Shown piece by piece: positions 1 through 8,800 of a DNA stretch of 64,000 bases; positions within the stretch are counted from its first letter, which is position 1; each line of letters opens with the position of its first letter. Below the pieces are notes generated by a model, which made no database searches, had not been told where the DNA came from, and was given only the letters and a program-made list of their open reading frames with translations. The stretch covers positions 9,367 through 73,366 of the forward strand of contig JAVBLP010000006.1 of the NCBI GenBank assembly GCA_031553505.1, written 5' to 3'. Made by a program: the position numbers and the translations under genes. This stretch comes from JAVBLP01 sp031553505. GTDB lineage: Bacteria; Elusimicrobiota; Endomicrobiia; Endomicrobiales; Endomicrobiaceae.

Positions 1-585
1 CGTCTGCGGCAGGTTCCGGGTGCGTGTATATATAACCATACGCACAGAATGCTCGCGCATCACTCTCATTTATCAACGGAAATGCATAATGATTTTGCGT
101 TTTGGATAGGCGCGCATATAGGCGACAGCATTCTCGCGGAAAGAATTTCAGCTGTGAATATTATTGAATTTGACAGTATAGCCGCTTTAAGGGACAAGCT
201 GTGTTCCGTTATAGAGCAGTATGCGGAAGAAAATCCGTACATAAAAATTAAAATAGTGCCCCATGGCAAAGAATTCTATTTTATAAAATCCATAAGCTAT
301 ATCGTTCCTACGGGATATACCGCCAATGATCTGAAAGAGTTTGCGGATATATTAAAAAAAGTAGATGTAAATTCAATGTACCACCACATATTTGAAGCGC
401 GCCTCAGGCTTGAAAATTCTGAAAATGATTTTTCTAACTGGTTTAAGAACTCTTTAGGCGAAGAAAAGCTTGCAGAAGAGATTTCCAAGCTTGACCCGTA
501 CTGCTATGCTTTGGAAGATTTACGCAACATGCTTGTTAAAATGATAGAAAACCACTTTGCCGGAGGCAAAAATGATAAAAATTGA
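1..585 (+). CDS. DUF5752-type protein, 5' end missing
   Basis: The reading frame is open from base 1 to the TAA at 583-585, so the true start lies left of the window. The first internal ATG (position 49) is unlikely to be the start, because the codons before it read CIYNHTHRM, which joins smoothly to the conserved-looking HHSHLSTEMHNDFAFW. The sequence resembles the DUF5752 family, small soluble proteins usually found beside trehalose-synthase-type glycosyltransferases. No catalytic motif is recognisable, though the His-rich N-terminal part and NDFAFWIG are typical. It overlaps the next gene by 14 nt, so the two are probably translated together and may work on the same substrate. The family assignment is from memory; function is unknown. 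Confidence 0.65.
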   Translation, partial: RLRQVPGACIYNHTHRMLAHHSHLSTEMHNDFAFWIGAHIGDSILAERISAVNIIEFDSIAALRDKLCSVIEQYAEENPYIKIKIVPHGKEFYFIKSISYIVPTGYTANDLKEFADILKKVDVNSMYHHIFEARLRLENSENDFSNWFKNSLGEEKLAEEISKLDPYCYALEDLRNMLVKMIENHFAGGKNDKN

Positions 586-1786
586 CGATTATATACCAAT
601 TACAGGCAGCGGTGAAATAGACAATCTTAAAATGCTTGCTTCAAAGCTTGGCAACAAAAAAGTGCAGATGTTTAATTCAACAGCCATGGGCGGCGGCGTT
701 GCCGAAATTTTAAACAGGATGATTCCTCTTCTTAAAGAACTCGGGATAAACGCGAAGTGGGACGTAATTAAAGGTAATAATGATTTTTACGCGGTAACAA
801 AAAAATTTCATAATGCCATTCACGGCAGATATGAGAACATAACAAAAAAAGATTATGAAATTTTTATTGAAACCGGCAGGCAAAATGAGGAAACGCTGGA
901 ATTGGACGGCGATATAATGTTTGTGCACGATCCGCAGCCGATAACGCTTATTAATAAGAAAACGCACGATAACTGGATATGGCGCTGCCATATAGACGTT
1001 TCTAACCCGGACAGGAAGGTTTGGGATTTTTTAACCGGCTATATAAACAGATATAAAGCGTCGATTTTTTCTTCACAACAATTCACGCAGCATCTTCCTA
1101 TAAGCCAGTATCTTGTAGCGCCGTCAATCGACCCTTTAAGCAATAAAAATATAGAACTTGACGCGCAAACCATACAAAAAGTACTGGATGAGTACCATGT
1201 TCCAAGCGACAAGCCCATAATGACTCAAATTTCGCGTTTTGACAGGCTTAAAGACCCTGTAGGCGTTATAGACGTTTATAAACTTGTAAAAAAATATATT
1301 GACTGCCGCCTAATTCTTGCAGGAGGCGCGGCATCCGACGATCCTGAAGGGGCGGAAGTGCTTGCCGAAATACAGGAACGCGCCAAAGATGACAAAGATA
1401 TACATATATTACTGCTTCCACAAGATGACATAGCTGTAAACGCATTACAAAGGGCGTCAACTGTTATTCTTCAAAAATCGCTTAAGGAGGGTTTTGGGCT
1501 TACCGTTTCGGAAGCGCTTTGGAAAGGAAAACCCGTTGTTGCCGGAAATGTAGGAGGAATACCGTTGCAAATAATGCACGGTTACTGCGGAATGCTTACA
1601 AACTCTATAGAAGGAACGGCTCTTGCTGTTAAACAGATTTTAAATCATCCTGAATATGCCAAAAGGCTTGGAGAAAACGGCAGGGAACATGTCCGCAAGA
1701 ATTTTCTTATAACAAGGCATTTAAAAGAGTATATTCTTTCATTTTTGACTTTGTTTAATGACAATTCGGATTTTATATACCTTTAA
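572..1786 (+). CDS. treT: Trehalose glycosyltransferring synthase-like GT4 glycosyltransferase
   Basis: A 404-residue GT-B glycosyltransferase. TreT enzymes join an NDP-glucose and glucose to form trehalose, reversibly, in the cytoplasm. The N-terminal half has the glycine-rich start of the family (NSTAMGGGVAEIL), and HDPQP and WRCHIDVSNP are typical of TreT-like proteins. The C-terminal half has the GT4 nucleotide-sugar site: SRFDRLKDPVGV, then EGFGLTVSEALWKGKPVV with the EX7E pair, then GGIP. The start at ATG 572 is preferred over an in-frame TTG at 557, because GGAGG lies at 562-566, five bases upstream. The gene overlaps the DUF5752 gene. A retaining trehalose or sucrose-phosphate-type enzyme of the same clan is the main alternative. 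No clear rho-independent terminator follows on this strand. Confidence 0.75.
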   Translation: MIKIDDYIPITGSGEIDNLKMLASKLGNKKVQMFNSTAMGGGVAEILNRMIPLLKELGINAKWDVIKGNNDFYAVTKKFHNAIHGRYENITKKDYEIFIETGRQNEETLELDGDIMFVHDPQPITLINKKTHDNWIWRCHIDVSNPDRKVWDFLTGYINRYKASIFSSQQFTQHLPISQYLVAPSIDPLSNKNIELDAQTIQKVLDEYHVPSDKPIMTQISRFDRLKDPVGVIDVYKLVKKYIDCRLILAGGAASDDPEGAEVLAEIQERAKDDKDIHILLLPQDDIAVNALQRASTVILQKSLKEGFGLTVSEALWKGKPVVAGNVGGIPLQIMHGYCGMLTNSIEGTALAVKQILNHPEYAKRLGENGREHVRKNFLITRHLKEYILSFLTLFNDNSDFIYL

Positions 1787-1943
1787 ACTGTCGTTTTTTA
1801 TTAAATATTGTTTTAAAAGTGAAGCTTATTAATCTCAAATATAAACCCTTAAACTTAGTTTCAAGCATACTATCCATCCGGATTTCTTAGTTGTTTTGCC
1901 TGTACCTCGTGAGGTATATGCCCGCAAGCTCTCTTTTAAGCAT

Positions 1944-1986
1944 AAAAATAAACGGGCGGCGTTAATCAAATTAATGCCGCCCGTTT
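1944..1986 (-). terminator. Rho-independent terminator of the MscS gene
   Basis: Arms 1950-1966 and 1970-1986 form a 17-bp stem with one G-U pair and a 3-nt loop (CAA). On the minus strand the stem is followed by ATTTTTATG (1944-1949 region). It lies 27 nt past the stop of the minus-strand MscS gene. It may also slow transcripts arriving from treT, but no T-run follows it on the plus strand. Confidence 0.75.
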
Positions 1987-2013
1987 GGGAATATTTACGT
2001 TTTATATATTTTT

Positions 2014-3612
2014 TTATTCAAGCGCCGCTTTCGGTTTTTTCGGCAAAATAACGGCGTCGGCATTCCGAAGCGCGTTAAAATGCGGCGAAAGAAGCTCTAT
2101 GCCTTCGCGGTTAAAGACTTCTAAAATATTCTGGTTTAGTTCCGCGTACATTGTGCCGATATTGACGTCATTTGTGTAAGCGTTTATCTGGTACTGAACG
2201 TAAAAATCATCAAGTTTTACAGGCACGGTAAAAGGCGCCGGCGTTTTCAAAACACCTGTGGTTTTTAACGCGGCCTCCGTAAGCAGGGCGCTCGCCTTTT
2301 TCCAGTCTATGTCATACCCTACAGAAACTTCCGTATGCAAAACCAATCCGTGGTTTTTTGCCGAGTTAGTATAATTTGTAGTGTTTGCAGTCATTATTGT
2401 TGAATTTGGTATCGTAATAATCTCGTTTTTTGACGTTTTAAGGCGTGTTACAAGCGAGCTTTTTTCAATTACTTCGCCCATATGTTCGCCCATTTTTATT
2501 ATATCACCGATATTGAAAGGCCTCATGTATGTTATAACTATGCCAGATACCATATTATTAATAAGCGTTGTCGAGCCGAGTGAAAAAAGGACGCCTAGGA
2601 AAACCGATATGCCCTTAAATACGCTGGAATTTGATTTCGGCAAAAGCGGAAAAATGAATATGAACGCGAAAATAATCAGGATTATTTTGATAATCTGGTA
2701 TGTAGGTATTGCCCAGTCCGGATGAAATTTTGTGATTTTTATCTTTCCTACGGCTATTTTTTTTGCAATTGCAAGAAGTGTCTTGGAAAGTACCATAAAC
2801 AAAAATATAATTACAACTATCTCTATAAGGTTTGGCATATAATGCCATAAAGCCGCCAAAGCGTTAACCAGCGGGTTTTTAATATACCCTATAAGCGTAT
2901 ACGCAAGCCCGTGGGTTTCTGGGAAAAACCATAAAAAAGCAAGAAAGCATATATAAAGCAAAAAGAGAATTAAAAGAATCTTTATAATATTGAGAATTGA
3001 AAAGAAAATGCCGAGATTTTTATCCACTTCCAAAATTGCCGCGCTTTTTGAGTCCTTTTTTGATAAAAGGGTTGTTTTTATATAGTCGTGCAGCCAGTTA
3101 ATCCCTTTAATAAGGAAAAAGGCAAGCGCGATTATTGCGATTACTAGCCCCAACTGTTTGAAAAGAACCAAAAACTCATTTCTTGAGCGTTCGGCTTTTA
3201 CTGCATCCGTTATTATCGCAATGTATTCAGCGGCAAGCTCATTTTTTGGTTTTCCGAGCGCTTTTTCCTGTTGGCTCGTTATTCCCATAATCACTTTATC
3301 CATATAAAGTATATTTGTGCCGCCCTGTTTTTCTTCCATGGTAATAACATCGGGATCAAAAACAATACCTTTTCTTAAAGATATTATATTTTCCGATATT
3401 ATCTGCGCGCGCATTTGCACGCTGATAACGCCAACGTCACCGTAAACAAAAAATAGCGTTTCGCCGAAAGGGGCAACCGGAGCGCTGCTGATATTTGCCG
3501 CGTTGCGTTCAGTTTCTTCAACGCTGTGGGCATTGGGAACAATTAAAAAAACACATAGCAATAACAATGTGAAAGCAAATGTAAGTTTTAATACTTTTTT
3601 GCAGGATTGCAT
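2014..3612 (-). CDS. MscS-family mechanosensitive channel
   Basis: A 532-residue inner-membrane channel that probably releases solutes on hypo-osmotic shock. It begins with a cleavable-looking signal sequence (KKVLKLTFAFTLLLLCVFLIV, ending near NAHS). A periplasmic segment of about 120 residues follows, then five or so hydrophobic helices. The MscS pore helix and beta domain come around residues 340-420 (LGSTTLINNMVSG, RPFNIGDIIKMG, EIITIPNSTIM), and the alpha/beta C-terminal domain ends in a basic tail. It is longer than E. coli MscS (286 aa) because of the extra N-terminal domain and helices. A strong AAGGAG Shine-Dalgarno precedes the ATG. It lies 75 nt downstream of the MFS gene on the same strand and ends in its own terminator. 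Confidence 0.9.
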   Translation of the reverse strand: MQSCKKVLKLTFAFTLLLLCVFLIVPNAHSVEETERNAANISSAPVAPFGETLFFVYGDVGVISVQMRAQIISENIISLRKGIVFDPDVITMEEKQGGTNILYMDKVIMGITSQQEKALGKPKNELAAEYIAIITDAVKAERSRNEFLVLFKQLGLVIAIIALAFFLIKGINWLHDYIKTTLLSKKDSKSAAILEVDKNLGIFFSILNIIKILLILFLLYICFLAFLWFFPETHGLAYTLIGYIKNPLVNALAALWHYMPNLIEIVVIIFLFMVLSKTLLAIAKKIAVGKIKITKFHPDWAIPTYQIIKIILIIFAFIFIFPLLPKSNSSVFKGISVFLGVLFSLGSTTLINNMVSGIVITYMRPFNIGDIIKMGEHMGEVIEKSSLVTRLKTSKNEIITIPNSTIMTANTTNYTNSAKNHGLVLHTEVSVGYDIDWKKASALLTEAALKTTGVLKTPAPFTVPVKLDDFYVQYQINAYTNDVNIGTMYAELNQNILEVFNREGIELLSPHFNALRNADAVILPKKPKAALE

Positions 3613-3687
3613 AATCTCTCCTTTTATTATAACTGTACCGCAAGCCTACTAATTAAAGCTAAAAATATTTGAAAAATCAATAAGTTA

Positions 3688-4836
3688 TTAAGAGATTTGC
3701 TTTATCCTGCCTGCCATAAAAGCAAGATATAAAACTGCGAAAAGCATTACAACTGCGGCTGCGGACTGCGAATGGTAATAATCCGATGATATGCCCATAA
3801 GCAGCGGAAAGATTGCCCCTCCGCTAAGCCCCATAATAAGCAATCCTGAAATTTCATTCTGTTTTTTAGGATTTTCCATTACGGCCTGATAGTAAATTAT
3901 TGAAAATATGTTTGCATTGCCAAGGCCTGTGGCAGCCATACATACATATATAAGTTTGCCGGAATCTGCAATAATTAAACCTCCGATACCTAAAAACAGC
4001 AATAAAACGCTTATTTTAAAAACAGCTTTAACATTTTTGCCTGACAGCATGAAGGCTCCGCATAAAGCGCCTGCCATTTTAAAGAAGAAATATATACTGA
4101 TACCTATTCCGGCTGAAGCAAGCGGGACGGATAAGCGTTCCATTAATATTTTGGGAGCTGTTATATTTGTACCTACATCTATACCCACATGGCAGGCTAT
4201 GGCTATGAAACATAGTATTATTTGTTTGCGGTTAATTAGCTCCGGAAATTCTTTAAAAGTAATTGATTTCTTAATTATTTCTTGCTTAATATTGCTGCGC
4301 CATAAAAAGATTGTAATCAATATGGCTATAATAATAAAGACAGGGTATGCCGCTTTCCAATCGCCCAGTTTTAACGCCGCCCAGCCTATTACAAGCGGAG
4401 CAGTTAATGAAAAAACAGTCTTAATGCTTTGCCCTAGTGTTAAAAAGCCGGTTAATTCTCTTTTTTCAACCACATTCGATAAAAGGGGGTTCAGGGAAAC
4501 CTGCATTAAAGCATTACCTATCCCTAAAAAACAAAATGATATTGCCATCATCGGCAGAGAGTAGTTTAAAATCGTAAAAATCATTGAAAATATAGTAAAT
4601 ATTAAGCTTATCAACACTGTATTTTTTCTGCCGATTTTATCCATAAGCAGGCTTGTGGGAATGGCAAGCAGTATAAACCATAAAAAAATAATTGAAGGAA
4701 ACAGATTGGCTGATGTATCGGAAAGGGAAAAGTCATGTTTAATATTATTTGTGGCAATGCCTGCTAAATCCACAAATCCCATGGTAAAAAATACTAAAAG
4801 CACAGATAATAAGGCTAAATGTTTATTTAGATTCAT
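3688..4836 (-). CDS. MFS transporter, FHS/FucP-like sugar permease
   Basis: A 382-residue protein with twelve hydrophobic segments and the MFS loop 2-3 signature DKIGRKNT. The segment LNPLLSNVVEKRELTGFL..GQS resembles the fucose/glucose/galactose:H+ symporter (FHS) group, so uptake of a neutral sugar is likely; the substrate cannot be read from sequence. An in-frame ATG exists at 4950, but the 38 extra residues are basic and family-atypical, and they cross a plausible promoter (4869-4899). I therefore start at 4836 (MNLNKHLALL). It is transcribed toward mscS. The neighbouring plus-strand gene is divergent. Confidence 0.8.
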   Translation of the reverse strand: MNLNKHLALLSVLLVFFTMGFVDLAGIATNNIKHDFSLSDTSANLFPSIIFLWFILLAIPTSLLMDKIGRKNTVLISLIFTIFSMIFTILNYSLPMMAISFCFLGIGNALMQVSLNPLLSNVVEKRELTGFLTLGQSIKTVFSLTAPLVIGWAALKLGDWKAAYPVFIIIAILITIFLWRSNIKQEIIKKSITFKEFPELINRKQIILCFIAIACHVGIDVGTNITAPKILMERLSVPLASAGIGISIYFFFKMAGALCGAFMLSGKNVKAVFKISVLLLFLGIGGLIIADSGKLIYVCMAATGLGNANIFSIIYYQAVMENPKKQNEISGLLIMGLSGGAIFPLLMGISSDYYHSQSAAAVVMLFAVLYLAFMAGRIKQIS

Positions 4837-4868
4837 TTTTTCAGCAAAATTCCTTGTAAATTGATACA

Positions 4869-4899
4869 ATAATAAAACAAAACCTTTTGCGGAAGTCAA
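4869..4899 (-). promoter_or_regulatory. Putative sigma-70 promoter for the MFS gene
   Basis: On the minus strand, TTGACT (4894-4899) and TATTAT (4869-4874) are separated by 19 nt, slightly long. The predicted 5' leader is about 25 nt. Its position supports the downstream start codon at 4836. Confidence 0.4.
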
Positions 4900-5130
4900 T
4901 TCAAATAATAAACTTCTTTTCAAAAGACGTTTTTCAGGGTACAATACCAATGGGGAAAGTTAAACTGCAAAAATGATTGAAAAAACGGTTTTTTTTGTTT
5001 TTTAACTTTAACAAAAATTTCACAACTAACCCCTTTTAAAAAAAATTTGTTTGGGCTACAATATGCTTGCAAGAGTATGCAGCTATTGGTGTAAATGTGT
5101 TTATAGTGTTTACTTTTTGAGAGGTAAAAA

Positions 5131-5727
5131 ATGTTTAAAAAAGTGTTGTCATTCGGCTTAAGCACCGAAAGAGCTTCTTTGTTAAGAAAGAAGCTGGCAG
5201 CGCTTTTTATTTTTGCCTGTATGTCCGTAAACGGTTTTATGCCCAGTACACTGGAAGTCAGCAAGCACAGTCTTGTTGTTATAATGGCGGCTGTGACGCA
5301 GAATGCTGTTGTCAACGTGTTTAAAAAATGCAATGATTCTTTAGTCGCAATGTCAAACAAGATTTGTGCCAATATTCAGGCGCTGGTCACCAAAACACAT
5401 TCGCAGGCGGCAGCCGCGAAAAACGATTCCGAGTCTAAAAAAGACACAGCTGCGGCTGATGAAAAGTTTGTTCTTAAGCAGGCAATGGTAACCAACAGGA
5501 AAGTCACGGCAGACCCGCAAAACGGAATGTCTTCTATGTTTTTCTATTCTGGGAATATTATGACCTTAGATTATGAGCAGTGGAGAGTTCCGGATAAAAC
5601 GGCAGCGCCGTTACTGTTATTGTTTTTAATGTTTATTTTTGGCATAAGGCAAAGGAAGGGAAGAGCCGGCAATACTACCATGTTTGCAGAAATATACGCT
5701 TATTGGAAGACAAGAATCTCGGCATAA
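5131..5727 (+). CDS. Hypothetical membrane-attached protein preceding the giant ORF
   Basis: A 198-residue protein that I do not recognise. The N-terminus is basic and then hydrophobic (KKLAALFIFACMSVNGFMP), fitting a signal peptide or anchor at residues 20-42. A second apolar patch (SLVVIMAAVTQNAVV) follows. The middle is rich in Ala, Lys and Asp/Glu (about residues 85-115). Near the C-terminus is a transmembrane segment (APLLLLFLMFIFG) followed by the basic RQRKGR, leaving a short tail. GAGAGG lies 8 nt before the ATG. The gene ends 97 nt before the start of the 18.4-kb ORF on the same strand with no terminator between, so the two are probably co-transcribed. A role as assembly partner or membrane tether for the giant protein is inference from position only. 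Confidence 0.75.
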   Translation: MFKKVLSFGLSTERASLLRKKLAALFIFACMSVNGFMPSTLEVSKHSLVVIMAAVTQNAVVNVFKKCNDSLVAMSNKICANIQALVTKTHSQAAAAKNDSESKKDTAAADEKFVLKQAMVTNRKVTADPQNGMSSMFFYSGNIMTLDYEQWRVPDKTAAPLLLLFLMFIFGIRQRKGRAGNTTMFAEIYAYWKTRISA

Positions 5728-5824
5728 GACGCAGGTGCCGAGGTTCTTGTTTTTTATAACAGGAGATAAAGTGGAAATTAAAATAAATAAAAATAAAATA
5801 AACAAAAGAAAACCGGGGGAAGTC

Positions 5825-8800
5825 ATGAACTTCAAAGGCAAGATCAGGGGCTATTTCGAACAATACTGGAAGCGGAACATATTCAGCAAGTGCGTTTCGC
5901 TGATAGTGGCGACATGTTTTATATTTAATATCGCTAATCTTCCTGCGTATGGGCAAACCCTTACGGATGAAGAAATAAGAAAGCAGAAAGAGATGAAGCA
6001 GGGGCAAGCCGTGCTTTACCAGGGCCATAACTATGCCACCGTTCAGCAGGCTGTAATGCAGGGTGACTCCATGGCCGTTGAGGAAAAAGACGGCGCGGTA
6101 AGGCTTGCCGGCAACCTCGTAGGCACTATGGTAGACGGAGCAGTCTCGACAAAAGGGCTTGGTGCTTCAGCTTCCAAACTCAACAGCGAAAATTTGACTA
6201 AAATGTTGAGGGATAAAGTATATAAAGTAGCCGCTTTAGAAGGAGTTGTAAAAGAACTTGGCGAAGGACAAGGCTATCAGAAGGAAAATGTATCCCCCAC
6301 GGAACTTGCCTCCAAAGTAAATGCGATAAGCAAAAAAGCAAAAATCTCTGAAAAAGAAGTTATAAATGCATTAAATAAACTTGATTCCGCAAAAGCTGCC
6401 GCCACAACTAAAACTGCCGTAAGCACGGTCAGCGTTGCCACTGAAAACATTAAAAAAGCGGCGGAAACTTTAACAAAGCTTACCAATGTGTTTAAACCAT
6501 CCTCTTCCGGCGATAAAGAAAATAAAGCAATCGAAGCGTACAATGCAGCAGTCGTTAAGAGTTTAGTAAAAAAGACCGGCTTAAGTGAAAAAGAACTCTC
6601 CGCTGTAGCAGTTAAAAAAATAGCGGCTAATGATAAAGAAGATAAGATTGGCGGATATGACGCGTCTCTTGTTAATAATTTAGTAGCGCAGACCGGATTA
6701 ACCGAAAAAGAAGTTGTCTCAATGCTTAAAGAAGCCGAAGAAAACGCAAAAGCGACAGACGTTAAAGAAGGAAAAACTATCGGCACTACATTTAACAATG
6801 CGATGTCGGTACTTAAAGATTTCTTGGCTCAGGGCGGAGAGATAGTTAACTGTGCCACAGACGCGCTTGCGCAGGTTTTGGGCAGCACAAGCAAAGGCTT
6901 GCTCGCGTTGCAGGCATTGCTTGTTGACGTAGCGACCGGAGTATTTACAAAGAATAATAACAACTTGCAGGATAATCAGCTGATGACCAGCATGGATGCC
7001 ATGAATAAAGTTTTACAGGCTTATGGCAAATCAAGCGCCGGCGTTGCAGTATCGCTTGATGATTTTGTTGCCGGTTTGGAAGACGGCCAGAGCGGAATAC
7101 TGTGGGTTAATGAAGACCATTTTGTAACGGTTACCAAAAATAAAGACGGCAGTTTAAGCGTGACAGACCCGAATGTCAATGATGGAGAGGCTGTTACATA
7201 TACGCAGGAAGGCTTTAAAAAAGCGATGAGCGGCGGCGAAGCCGTAGACGCTAACGGAAATAAGGTAAAAGACGTAAACGGCAATGCCGTAAAATATAAT
7301 GCTGTCGGAGAAGACGGCAAAATAAAGACATTGACGGAATCTAAAGGCGTGTCGGAAGCAAAGAGCGCCGAAACATTGAACGAAACACAGATGCAGGATA
7401 TATCAGGCGCATTGAGGGCGGCTCCTTCGGCTCCGTCTCCTGTTGCAAATCCGGGAGCGGCTCCTTCAAGAACGCTTACAAAGTACAGAAGCGTAAAAGT
7501 CGGGACAAATGACGCCGGTGCTGCGATATATGAAAGTCAGGCGTACAGTGTACCCAACCCTGCGTACGGCGCATGGGTACAGAAAAAAGAGGCTTATGAC
7601 GCGTATGTAGCCGAATATAAAGCGTGGCAGGCGGATTATAAGCAGTGGTTAACGGAAAAGAAAGCCGAAGAAGAAAAAGCAAGGCTTGAAGCGGCAAGAA
7701 AAGCGAAAGAAGCAAGAGACAAGATGAAAGCCAGCGCGAAATCCGCTAACAAAAATGACCTGGCGAATTTGAAAAAAGAAAGCGCCGAAGCTCAAAAGAA
7801 ATTAAAAGAAGCGGAAGATAAAGTATTAAAAACGGCGAAAGAACTTGCTCATCAGCAAAATTTGACGGGCGATAAAGAAGGCGCCAAAAAGACGGCCGAA
7901 GACGTAAAAAAGATACATAGTGACAGAAAAGCAAGAGAACTGGAAGCAAAGACCGAATACGAAACCGCAAAAAAAGAAAAGCAGAGCGGTGCTGCGGTTA
8001 AGGAAGCTAAAGACAATTTAGACGCCGCTACTAAAGCGACTAAAGAAACGGAACAATCGGTAAAAGAAGTAGAAACCGTTGCTAACCATATAACCGCGCA
8101 GGATGATTTGGCTAAAAAACAGCAGGATGCCGTTAAACAGGCACAGTCAGGTACTGCCGCGCAGCAGGTGGATGCCTCTAAAGCCCTTAAAGAAGCTGAA
8201 AATACAGCCATTAAAGCCGCTCAAGATCTTGCCGCCGAACAGAAAAAGCTTGGTATGGATGACGAAGCAAAACAGACACAGCAGCAAGTACAGGTAAATG
8301 TTGCAAACGGAAAATACGATTTTGCTTCCGCTGAAGAAGCAAGGGCAAAAAAAGATTTTTCAGACGCATTGAAAACGGGAAATATAGACGAAATTAATAA
8401 AACAGGACAGAATGTCGCGGATAAATCTGCGGCAAAAGGCAAAGCTGCGGATGAAGCGATAAACGCTTTAAAGAAAGAAGGTTATGAAGACGATGCCAAA
8501 GCTTTGGAAGATAAAGTTGCGGAAAGCCTGAAAGATACACAATATTCAGGCAGCGGCAAAAATTATGAAGAAAAGTTCGGCAATGACGCAGCTGTGCAGG
8601 TTGAACTTGCAAAGATAGACAGATACACGGCACCAGCCAATACTCCTTCAAGTTTGCAGTCCTCAGTTATTCCCGTATATTCCTCTGGAATGCAGCCGGA
8701 GGCAAAGCCTGATTACGACGCTGAAGCTGCAAAAACTGTTAATAATTTAATTGACGGGCTCAAAAAGACCGGCAATGAAGATAAAATTGCGAGCGTTACA

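Noticed and set aside
1903..1916. Palindrome TACCTCGTGAGGTA as a possible operator or small-RNA feature
   Set aside because: A single short palindrome in a downstream gap with no gene start near it; likely chance.
3626..3631. TATAAT upstream of the MscS gene as its -10 box
   Set aside because: Transcription would begin inside the AAGGAG ribosome-binding site, and no -35 is present.
4837..4950. Longer N-terminus for the MFS transporter starting at 4950
   Set aside because: The extra 38 residues are not MFS-like and lie across a promoter-like TTGACT/TATTAT pair.
5684..5824. Upstream in-frame extension of the giant ORF overlapping the previous gene
   Set aside because: It would bury the signal peptide behind 47 charged residues, while ATG 5825 has GGGGGA at the right distance.
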